Assembly: GCA_012515255.1 (NCBI GenBank)
Contig: JAAYYR010000124.1
Coordinates: 1 to 9,121 of the forward strand
Direction of reading: 5' to 3'
Length of the DNA: 9,121 bases
Source: Clostridia bacterium
GTDB taxonomy: Bacteria; Bacillota; Dehalobacteriia; UBA4068
Below the pieces are notes generated by a model. That model made no database searches and was not told the DNA's origin. It was given only the letters and a program-made list of their open reading frames with translations. The position numbers were made by a program, and so were the translations under genes. Within the stretch, counting starts at the first letter, position 1. Each line of letters opens with the position of its first letter. Shown in pieces: positions 1 to 7,217 of the stretch.

Positions 1-3000
1 CTTAACCTGCTGGCAGCCGCTCATAAGGCGATTTATCCCATTGCGGCGCGCTGCGGGGTTTTTGCCAAAACCGATATTCAGGCGCTTTTAAATGCGGGCG
101 CGACCCAAGAAGATATCGCGGCTTCTGTTTTTCAGGCAGTAGTCAATCAGGTGATCGGCGGCCTGGCCTGCGGCAGGAAAATCCGCGGTAAAATCGCCCT
201 GCTCGGCGGGCCATTGTATTTTTTGCCCGAGCTGCGCCGCATATTCCGGGAAACGCTGGGTCTGCCCGAGTCCGCGCTGATCTTGCCGGAACAGGCCCAG
301 GTTTATGTGGCAATTGGCGCGGCCCTGGCGGCAAAGGCGCCGGAGTCCGCCACAAAGCAAAGCCTGCGCGGCCTCATCGCCAAAATTAAATCCAAGCCGC
401 CGCAACAGTCGGCTCTCACGGCCGGGCTGGCGCCCCTCTTTGCCGATAAGGGACAATATCGGCGATTTGTGGCGCGGCATAATGGCGGCAAAGCAATGCG
501 ACAAGGGCTGTCTTCCTCGGCGGGCGGCTGTTTTCTTGGTCTTGATATCGGCTCCACCACTTGCAAGGCCGCTTTGATCGACGACCAAGCCAGGCTCTTG
601 TTTTCTTATTACGCGTCCAATGGCGGCGAGCCGCTGCAAAGCGCGCGCCATATGCTGCGGGCAGTCTATGACAATTTACCCGCGGGCGCGGCCATCGCCT
701 ATTCTTGCGTTACGGGCTATGGCGAAGACCTGATTAAAGCCGCTTTTGGCTGCGATATGGGCGAAGTGGAGACTATGGCGCATCTTGCGGCCGCGGAATT
801 CTTTTTGCCCGGCGTACAAACCGTACTTGATATCGGCGGCCAGGATATGAAATGCCTGAAAATCCGTGACGGCGCGATTGAAAACGTGATCCTTAATGAA
901 GCCTGTTCCTCTGGCTGCGGCTCTTTTATTGAAACATTCGCCCAGTCATTGGGTCTGGATATCGAGGCTTTTACACAGGCGGCGCTGACTGCCCGCGCGC
1001 CGGTTGATCTGGGGACGCGCTGCACAGTATTTATGAATTCCCGGGTCAGGCAGGCGCAAAAAGACGGCGCTGCAATCGGCGATATCGCCGCCGGTCTTTG
1101 CTATTCCGTAGTCAAAAACGCCCTCTATAAAGTGATAAAAATGCGCTGCCCAGAGGAGCTGGGCGCTAAAATCATCGTCCAGGGCGGCGTATTTAGTAAT
1201 GACGCGATCCTGCGCTGCTTTGAGCTGCTGGCCGCAAAAGAAGTGACCCGGCCTGATATCCCCGAGCTGATGGGCGCTTTCGGCGCCGCCTTGCTGGCCC
1301 AAAAATCCTGGCGGCGGGGCATGGTTTCGACTTTGATCCCGGCGGCGGCATTGGCGCGCTTTTCTGCGCAAGTGCAGACCAGGCGCTGCGGCCATTGCGG
1401 CAACCATTGCCTGCTGACGATCAACTCCTTTAATAACGGCCAAAAACTGATCACCGGCAACCGCTGCGAACAAGGAGCCGGCAACGGGCATGCGGCACGG
1501 GCCGCGAATTTATACGCATACAAGTATCAGCGGCTTTTTCAATATCAGCCTTTGCCGCCGGAACAAGCGCCGCGCGGCGAGCTGGGTATACCGCGTGTAC
1601 TCAATATGTATGAAAACTATCCCTTTTGGCATACATTTTTCACCGCGCTTGGCTTTCGCGTTATTCTTTCGCCGCCCTCCAGCCGCGATATCTATGCCCT
1701 GGGCATGGATACGATCTCCTCGGATACGGCATGTTATCCGGCCAAGCTGGCGAACGGCCATATTATTGCCCTGATCAACCAGGGCCTGCGGCATATTTTT
1801 TATCCCTGCCTGCCCAAAGAGCGGGCGGAATTCAAAGCCGCCGACAATCATTATAATTGTCCGCTCGTCGCCTGTTACGCTGAAATCATCCGCGCTAATA
1901 TTGATCTGTTGGCCGAGCGGCAGGTGAAATTGTATCATCCTTTCCTCCCTTATAATGACGATAAAAGGCTGGCGGAGCGATTGTTTGCGGAGCTGGCGGA
2001 TTTTGGCCTTAGCCGCAGTGAAGTGCGGCGGGCCGTGGCTATGGCCCGCGCGGAAGACCACAGATTCAAGGCTGATATGCGCCGGCAGGGCGAGGATTTG
2101 CTGCGCGAGCTGCGGCGGACAGGTCAAAGCGGCGTCGTCCTTTCCGGCAGGCCCTATCATCTTGACCCGGAGGTGCATCACGGCATCCCCGAGCTTATCA
2201 CATCGCTCGGCCTCGCTGTGTTTACCGAGGATTCCCTGGCGCATCTGGGCAAGGTGGAGCGGCCTTTACGCGTGCTCGATCAATGGATGTATCATACGCG
2301 GCTCTACGAGGCGGCCGATTTCGTCTCCCGGCAGGACAATCTGCAACTGGTGCAGCTTAATTCCTTCGGCTGCGGCCCGGATTCGATTGCCGCTGAGCAA
2401 GCCGGGGAGATTCTGCGGCCAAAGCATAAGCTGCATACCGTGATCAAAATCGATGAGGTGAGCAATCTCGGCGCGATTAAGATCCGCCTCAGATCGCTGC
2501 AGGCGGCGATGCAAGGCGACATGGCAGAGCGGCGGCGGAACCTGCCCGCGCCCTGCGCCAAAGCTGATTTTGCCGGCAAAAGGCGGCTCCGTCAATACAC
2601 CATCCTTGGTCCGCAGATGGCGCCGATCCACTTTCAGCTCATTGAGGCTGCAGTATGTTCCGCCGGCTATCGCTTTGCTGTTCTCGCGGATGTAAAGCAG
2701 GAGGATATCGAGGCGGGCCTCAAATATGTCAACCAGGATATTTGCTATCCGGCGATGATCATCGTCGGCCAAATCATCAATGCCTTAAGATCAGGCCGCT
2801 ACGACCCGGATCAGACGGCGATTATCATGCCCCAGACCGGCGGCCCCTGCAAAGCGAGCAATTATACCGCCCTGCTCAAATTGGCGCTGCGGGAAAACGG
2901 TTTGGGGCATGTGCCGATACTCACTCTGAGCGCTGTCAAAACGCGGCGGAGCGCGCATTTCCCCATCAGCCCGGCTTTGGCAAAAAAAGCGGTGATGGCA

Positions 3001-3783
3001 TTGATTTACGGCGATCTGCTGATGGCGCTTGTGCATCAGGTGCGGCCGTATGAAAAAAAATCCGGCGCTACCGAGCAATTATTGGCCTTATGGCTCGCCG
3101 CTGCCAAAGAAAATATCGCCCAAGGCAGCAGGGAAATCTTCCGTGAAAACTTGGCCGGCATCGCGCGGGGGTTTGCCGCGATAGAAATCAAGGACGAGGA
3201 GCGGCTCAAGGTCGGTCTGGTCGGTGAAATTATGGTCAAATATCATCCCTTTGCCAATAATCATCTGGCGGAATTTCTCGAAAGCGCCGGGGCGGAAATG
3301 GTCGTCCCCAGCCTGACGGATTTCTTCCTCTACGGCGCCTTTAACCGGCAATTAAAGCAAAGCTATTTGGATGGCGGGCGTTTGCAAAGCCTGCTTGGCG
3401 CTGCCTGCATCAAATATCTGGAAAGCTACCGCGACGATATGCGGCAGGCTCTGCGTCCGCTGAAAAGATTTGTCGCGCCGGAGCATATCCGCGATTTGGC
3501 GGCCAAAGCGCGGCCTTTTCTCTCTTTATGTAATCAAACCGGGGAGGGCTGGCTGCTGACGGCGGAGATCGTTGATTTAATCGAAAAAGGCGCCAATGCG
3601 ATCATTTGCATGCAGCCTTTCGCCTGCCTGCCCAATCATATCTCCGGCAGGGGTATGATCAAATCGCTGAAAGAAAAATATCCGCATGTGCGCATCATCG
3701 CTATCGATTATGATGCGAGCGCCAGCTACGTCAATCAGATCAACCGGGTCAGGCTGCTGCTGGACGGCTGCCGCGCTCAATGA
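1..3783 (+). CDS. Acyl-CoA dehydratase activase-related giant fusion protein (BcrAD/BadFG ATPase plus DUF2229), 5'-truncated by the window
   Basis: The frame is open from base 1 to the TGA at 3781-3783 (1260 codons visible); the start is upstream. A GTG at 151 is only an internal codon, since homologous sequence continues before it. Numbering from base 1: residues 1-115 are the end of a first ASKHA/BcrAD-BadFG ATPase domain (LLGGP, then EQAQVYVAIGAALAA). A second complete activase domain runs about 178-435, with phosphate loop DIGSTT (182-187), DIGGQD, and the two cysteine sites that bind the bridging [4Fe-4S] cluster in HgdC-type activators (ACSSGCG, C302/C306; TRCTVF, C341). A Cys-rich linker follows (C463, C466, C470, C489). 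From about 531 comes the DUF2229/HgdB-like region, with conserved cysteines C578, C603, C620, C791, C915 and C950 and the family's closing CMQPFACLPNH motif (1203-1213). By family knowledge, such activators use ATP hydrolysis to inject low-potential electrons into an iron-sulfur partner; here donor and acceptor modules seem fused. The substrate is unknown. Likely cytoplasmic. Confidence 0.93.
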   Translation, partial: LNLLAAAHKAIYPIAARCGVFAKTDIQALLNAGATQEDIAASVFQAVVNQVIGGLACGRKIRGKIALLGGPLYFLPELRRIFRETLGLPESALILPEQAQVYVAIGAALAAKAPESATKQSLRGLIAKIKSKPPQQSALTAGLAPLFADKGQYRRFVARHNGGKAMRQGLSSSAGGCFLGLDIGSTTCKAALIDDQARLLFSYYASNGGEPLQSARHMLRAVYDNLPAGAAIAYSCVTGYGEDLIKAAFGCDMGEVETMAHLAAAEFFLPGVQTVLDIGGQDMKCLKIRDGAIENVILNEACSSGCGSFIETFAQSLGLDIEAFTQAALTARAPVDLGTRCTVFMNSRVRQAQKDGAAIGDIAAGLCYSVVKNALYKVIKMRCPEELGAKIIVQGGVFSNDAILRCFELLAAKEVTRPDIPELMGAFGAALLAQKSWRRGMVSTLIPAAALARFSAQVQTRRCGHCGNHCLLTINSFNNGQKLITGNRCEQGAGNGHAARAANLYAYKYQRLFQYQPLPPEQAPRGELGIPRVLNMYENYPFWHTFFTALGFRVILSPPSSRDIYALGMDTISSDTACYPAKLANGHIIALINQGLRHIFYPCLPKERAEFKAADNHYNCPLVACYAEIIRANIDLLAERQVKLYHPFLPYNDDKRLAERLFAELADFGLSRSEVRRAVAMARAEDHRFKADMRRQGEDLLRELRRTGQSGVVLSGRPYHLDPEVHHGIPELITSLGLAVFTEDSLAHLGKVERPLRVLDQWMYHTRLYEAADFVSRQDNLQLVQLNSFGCGPDSIAAEQAGEILRPKHKLHTVIKIDEVSNLGAIKIRLRSLQAAMQGDMAERRRNLPAPCAKADFAGKRRLRQYTILGPQMAPIHFQLIEAAVCSAGYRFAVLADVKQEDIEAGLKYVNQDICYPAMIIVGQIINALRSGRYDPDQTAIIMPQTGGPCKASNYTALLKLALRENGLGHVPILTLSAVKTRRSAHFPISPALAKKAVMALIYGDLLMALVHQVRPYEKKSGATEQLLALWLAAAKENIAQGSREIFRENLAGIARGFAAIEIKDEERLKVGLVGEIMVKYHPFANNHLAEFLESAGAEMVVPSLTDFFLYGAFNRQLKQSYLDGGRLQSLLGAACIKYLESYRDDMRQALRPLKRFVAPEHIRDLAAKARPFLSLCNQTGEGWLLTAEIVDLIEKGANAIICMQPFACLPNHISGRGMIKSLKEKYPHVRIIAIDYDASASYVNQINRVRLLLDGCRAQ

Positions 3784-3867
3784 CGAGGGGCCAAGATGCG
3801 CCGGAATTGCCCGGCCGCGGCATAGCGGCGCAGGCAAAAGGAAAAACTATAACAGGAGGTGTTGTAA
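3784..3867 (+). other. Intergenic gap between activase gene and ku, no clear terminator
   Basis: The only inverted repeat I see is a 5-bp GCCGC/GCGGC hairpin (3814-3818 with 3825-3829) with a 6-base loop and no T-run after it, so it is a poor terminator. No convincing -35/-10 pair precedes ku. Transcription from the activase gene could therefore run into ku-ligD, but this rests on absence of signals only. Confidence 0.4.
3854..3860 (+). promoter_or_regulatory. Strong ribosome binding site of ku
   Basis: AGGAGGT, an essentially perfect Shine-Dalgarno match, lies 7 bases before the ATG at 3868. It fixes the ku start and indicates that ku is translated independently of the upstream gene. Confidence 0.85.
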
Positions 3868-4641
3868 ATGGCAGCGCGCAAATCAGTAATCACTTTTGGC
3901 ATGGTGGCAATTCCGATCGCCATGCATACGGCGACGCGGGACAATGATATTCATTTCAATCAGCTGCATGATGAGGATAAAAGCCGCGTCCGCTATAAAA
4001 AGACCTGCGCCCACTGCGGCAAGGAATTGGCGGCGGCTGATATTGTCAAGGGCTTTGAGTACGAAAAAGACCGGTATGTTGTGATCAGCGATGAGGAAAT
4101 CGAAAAAATCAAAACGGAAAAAGAAAAAGCGATACAAATCCTTCATTTTGCCCGGCTCGATCAAATTTCCCCTGTCTATTATGATAAAACGTATCAGGCC
4201 GTGCCGGAAACAGGGGGCGAAAAAGCTTTTGAACTGCTGCGCGCCGCCTTAATGGCCGAGCAAAAAATCGCTGTCGGCAAAACAGTGCTCGGCACAAGAG
4301 ATACGCTGATGGCAATCATCCCGCGCGAGGACGGCATGCTTATTTCCACCATGTTCTATGCCGCCGAGATCCGCGAGCTGCCTAAACAATATATCCGGCC
4401 GGAGATTTCCGAGCAGGAATTGAATATGGCGAAAATCCTTATTAATTCCATGGACACGCCTTTTGCTCCGGAAAAATACCGGGATGAATACCAGGAAAAA
4501 TTGCGTCAACTGATCGAGACGAAAATTTCCGGCCAAGAGATCGTCGCCGCTGTGCCGGAGACAAAAGGCAAAGTCATCGATCTTATGGAAGCCTTGAAGG
4601 CCAGCGTCGAGCTTGCCAAGCACGGCAAGGAAACAGCCTGA
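3868..4641 (+). CDS. ku: Ku, DNA-end-binding protein of bacterial non-homologous end joining
   Basis: A 257-residue protein with the single-core Ku architecture of bacteria, slightly shorter than many homologues (about 260-300). The N-terminus (SVITFGMVAIPIAMHTAT, 6-23) matches the conserved opening strand of the Ku barrel. RVRYKKTCAHCGKEL, followed by IVKGFEYEKDRYVVISDEE, is the family's bridge-region signature, and the domain continues to about residue 190 (MFYAAEIRELP). The Lys/Glu-rich C-terminus corresponds to the part of bacterial Ku that contacts LigD and DNA. By family knowledge, Ku is a homodimer that threads onto double-strand break ends and recruits LigD. A CxxC pair (C47, C50) sits in the bridge region; I see no other cysteines in the protein, so any metal site would have to be completed by other residues or the second subunit. 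The ligD start lies 4 bases after the stop, so the two are surely co-transcribed. The start is fixed by AGGAGGT. Confidence 0.96.
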   Translation: MAARKSVITFGMVAIPIAMHTATRDNDIHFNQLHDEDKSRVRYKKTCAHCGKELAAADIVKGFEYEKDRYVVISDEEIEKIKTEKEKAIQILHFARLDQISPVYYDKTYQAVPETGGEKAFELLRAALMAEQKIAVGKTVLGTRDTLMAIIPREDGMLISTMFYAAEIRELPKQYIRPEISEQELNMAKILINSMDTPFAPEKYRDEYQEKLRQLIETKISGQEIVAAVPETKGKVIDLMEALKASVELAKHGKETA

Positions 4642-4645
4642 TCCC

Positions 4646-7078
4646 ATGACGCCAAATCTTGAGCAATATCGGCAAAAAAGAGATTTAGCCCGCAGCGGCG
4701 AACCGGCGGGGGATATTGCCGCGTCAACGGCAGATTTATGTTTCGTCGTGCAGCGCCATGCTTCGCGCAGGGAGCATTATGATTTCCGCCTGGAATGGCA
4801 AGGCGTTCTCTTGAGCTGGGCCGTACCCAAAGGCCCCTCCTATGATACCCGTGTGAAGCGGCTTGCCGTGCAGGTGGAGGACCATCCCCTGGCATACCGT
4901 AACTTTGAGGGCGTAATTCCCGCCGGCGAATATGGCGGGGGGACGGTGATGCTGTGGGATGAGGGCTATTGGCAACCGCGGGGCGATGTGGCGGCAGGAC
5001 TTAGGGACGGCGCGCTGAAATTTATACTCCAGGGCAGCAGGCTCAAAGGCGGTTGGGCCTTGGTAAGGCTGAAAGCCAAAGAGGGCGGGACGCAAAACAA
5101 TTGGCTTTTGCTCAAAGAAAAAGACCGCTATGCGGGCATAGCGGATAGCGGCGACTTTGCCGTGAGCATCACAAGCGGGCGCACCATGGCGGAGATCGCC
5201 GCCGGCGCGCCCGCTAAAATGGCTGCAAATCCTTTTCAAGCCGCCTCTGTGCAGCTGGCTAAATTAGCCGTTGCGCCGCCCCAAAACGGGGATTGGCTTT
5301 ATGAACTGAAATATGACGGTTACCGTATCCTTGCTTTTATTGAAGGCAATCACGCGCGGCTGATGACGAGAAACAATAATGATTATAGCGGTCGTTTCCC
5401 GGCCGTAGCAGCCGCGCTCAGCGACTGGGCAAAAGGCCGCGCCATGGTGCTGGACGGCGAGCTAGCTGTTACGGATGCGGCAGGCAAAACGGATTTCCAG
5501 GCCTTGCAAAACTATTTGCGCGGCCCCCGGGGGCAAAATCTGGTCTATATCGTCTTTGATCTGTTGGCGCTCGACGGCGCTGATTGGCGGGCCCGCCCCC
5601 TAAGCGAGAGAAAGGCCAGGCTGGAGGAGCTGCTGGCCGGCGCGCCGGACAATTTACTTTATAGCCGCCATATCAGCGGCCAAGCAGAAGCATGCTTCGC
5701 CGCGGCCTGCGCGGCGCGGCTGGAAGGGATTGTGGGCAAGAGGGCGGATTCCCTCTATAGCGGTACGCGAAATGGTGATTGGATCAAGTTAAAATGCGTC
5801 AAAAGGAAGGAATTCGTTATCGGCGGCTATACGCTGAGCGAGAAAAAAGAGAGCGGCGTCAGCTCATTGCTGCTCGGCGTGTATGAAGGCGGGGACTTGA
5901 TCTATGCCGGGCGCGCCGGCAGCGGGTTTGGCGCAGCCGTGAGCCGGGAACTGGCGACGGCATTCGCCATGATCAAGTGCGCTGTTTGCCCGTTCCATGT
6001 GCTGCCGCCGCCCCGGCCCGGGGAGATGATTACCTGGCTGAGGCCGGAATTGGCGGCGGAAATCCGATTCGCCGGCTGGACGAAAGACCGTCTCATAAGA
6101 CAGGCCAGCTTCAAAGGCCTGCGTATGGATAAAAACCCGTGCGATATCAACAGGGAAAAGGCGGATGATATGCAACAGGAATCAGGCGCAAAGGGGGAGA
6201 AAGTCATGGCGGCGGACAGCAATACCTTGATCATCGCAGGCATTAAAATCACCCACCCCGATAAGGTGGTATTTGACGAGCCGCGGATCACTAAAGCGGA
6301 TGTGGTCAGGTATTATCAGCAGATAGCGCCCTTGATGCTGCCGTATATTTCGCAGAGGATTCTCAGTATCGTGCGCTGTCCCAAGGGTATCGCTGAAAGC
6401 TGTTTTTATAAAAAGCATCCCGGGCCGGTCCGGCCGGGCGTCGTCGCCATGCCCGTCACGAATAGCGACGGGATAGCGGAAGACTATTTTTATATCGATG
6501 CTCCGTCCGGATTGATTGCCGAGGCGCAGATGGGTACTTTGGAATTTCATGCCTGGTGCAGCCGGGTAGATACGCTGGATAAGCCGGATATGATGGTGTT
6601 TGATCTTGATCCGGATGAGGGCATGGGGCTTGATCTGGTGCGTCGGGGCGTGCTTGATCTCAAAAATATCCTAAGCGAGCTGCAGCTTATCTCCTACCTC
6701 AAGACCAGCGGCGGCAAAGGATACCATGTGGTCGTCCCCTTTCAGCCGGCCGCCTCCTGGGACATGTTTTATGCTTTTGCCCGGCGCATTGCCGAAGTAA
6801 TGGAGCAAAAATGGCCGGAGCGCTATACCGCTAATATGCGGAAAACAAAACGGATCAATAAAATATTTATCGATTGGCTGCGCAATGGCAGGGGCGCCAC
6901 CAGCATCGCCCCTTATTCCTTAAGAGCGCGGAAGGGCGCCACAGTGTCGATGCCCATCGCCTGGCATGAGCTGGAAACGATCGCCCCCGGCGGCGTCGAT
7001 ATGGCGGCCGCGCTCTTAAGAGTGCAGGGTAATGATCCCTGGCAAGGCTTTTTCCAAACGCGGCAAACGCTGAAATAA
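4646..7078 (+). CDS. ligD: LigD, three-domain ATP-dependent DNA ligase D (phosphoesterase-ligase-polymerase)
   Basis: 810 residues from the ATG at 4646, four bases after the ku stop; an in-frame TTG at 4613 would overlap ku and is less likely. The nearest Shine-Dalgarno-like AAGG (4627-4630) is rather distant, so translation is probably coupled to ku. Domains: 3'-phosphoesterase, about 10-175, with H38, H44, D46, R48 (HYDFRLE) and H80 (VEDHP) as in Pseudomonas LigD; ATP-dependent ligase, about 205-505, with adenylated lysine K222 in KYDG, LDGEL, motif III VYIVFDLL, motif IV EGIVGKR (E360, K365), motif V WIKLK (K381, K383) and an OB fold; archaeo-eukaryotic primase-type polymerase, about 530-800, with metal ligands D653 and D655 (FDLDPDEG), D743 (FIDWLRN), TSGGKGYH, and the GATSIAPYSLRA block. 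By family knowledge the enzyme trims 3' ends, fills gaps (often with ribonucleotides) and seals Ku-bound breaks. The order matches Pseudomonas (840 residues), not the ligase-polymerase form of Bacillus subtilis. No truncation or missing catalytic residue is seen. Confidence 0.97.
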   Translation: MTPNLEQYRQKRDLARSGEPAGDIAASTADLCFVVQRHASRREHYDFRLEWQGVLLSWAVPKGPSYDTRVKRLAVQVEDHPLAYRNFEGVIPAGEYGGGTVMLWDEGYWQPRGDVAAGLRDGALKFILQGSRLKGGWALVRLKAKEGGTQNNWLLLKEKDRYAGIADSGDFAVSITSGRTMAEIAAGAPAKMAANPFQAASVQLAKLAVAPPQNGDWLYELKYDGYRILAFIEGNHARLMTRNNNDYSGRFPAVAAALSDWAKGRAMVLDGELAVTDAAGKTDFQALQNYLRGPRGQNLVYIVFDLLALDGADWRARPLSERKARLEELLAGAPDNLLYSRHISGQAEACFAAACAARLEGIVGKRADSLYSGTRNGDWIKLKCVKRKEFVIGGYTLSEKKESGVSSLLLGVYEGGDLIYAGRAGSGFGAAVSRELATAFAMIKCAVCPFHVLPPPRPGEMITWLRPELAAEIRFAGWTKDRLIRQASFKGLRMDKNPCDINREKADDMQQESGAKGEKVMAADSNTLIIAGIKITHPDKVVFDEPRITKADVVRYYQQIAPLMLPYISQRILSIVRCPKGIAESCFYKKHPGPVRPGVVAMPVTNSDGIAEDYFYIDAPSGLIAEAQMGTLEFHAWCSRVDTLDKPDMMVFDLDPDEGMGLDLVRRGVLDLKNILSELQLISYLKTSGGKGYHVVVPFQPAASWDMFYAFARRIAEVMEQKWPERYTANMRKTKRINKIFIDWLRNGRGATSIAPYSLRARKGATVSMPIAWHELETIAPGGVDMAAALLRVQGNDPWQGFFQTRQTLK
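6192..6208 (+). promoter_or_regulatory. Possible internal ribosome site and ATG start for the LigD polymerase domain
   Basis: Inside ligD, AGGGGG (6192-6197) lies 8 bases before an in-frame ATG (6206-6208, residue 521). This is exactly in the hydrophilic linker between the ligase OB fold and the polymerase domain. Translation here would give a stand-alone polymerase domain of about 290 residues. Spacing and position are right, but a purine-rich linker can produce this by chance. Confidence 0.3.
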
Positions 7079-7131
7079 GCTGCTTCTTATGACCTGCACG
7101 CTTGCTTGTCCGCAGCAGTTGACGCCACAAG

Positions 7132-7211
7132 AAAAAAGCCAAAGCCCCTCTCTTTAGGCCGGGCCGCGGGGCAAAGCATGGGTTTTCGCGGCATCCGTGC
7201 AGCGGGCTTTG
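7132..7211 (-). terminator. Possible rho-independent terminator of the minus-strand dehydrogenase gene
   Basis: Read on the minus strand, CAAAGCCC (7211-7204) pairs perfectly with GGGCTTTG (7147-7140), followed after two bases by six T (7137-7132). It starts 6 bases after the stop of the minus-strand gene. The 56-base loop is long but contains GC-rich sequence able to fold, including GGCCGGGCC at 7158-7166. An alternative 5-bp stem (7144-7148 with 7168-7172) competes with it. On the plus strand there is no T-run, so ligD has no obvious terminator of its own. Confidence 0.4.
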
Positions 7212-7217
7212 CGCAAC

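Noticed and set aside
151..153. GTG at 151 as the start of the activase-related protein
   Set aside because: The frame continues open to base 1 with family-like ATPase sequence before it (for example residues reading AARCGVFAKTDIQALL), so the gene starts upstream of the window.
1510..2772. Long antisense ORFs (up to 244 codons) opposite the activase gene
   Set aside because: They lie entirely within a well-supported coding sequence. GC-rich codon use leaves the opposite frames open; no family motifs or ribosome sites are seen.
3848..3853. TATAAC as a -10 box for ku
   Set aside because: It abuts the Shine-Dalgarno, so the transcript would begin inside or after the ribosome site, and no -35 box is spaced correctly.
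4613..4645. TTG at 4613 as the ligD start
   Set aside because: It would add 11 residues overlapping ku in another frame. ATG at 4646, four bases after the ku stop, fits family N-termini and coupled translation better.
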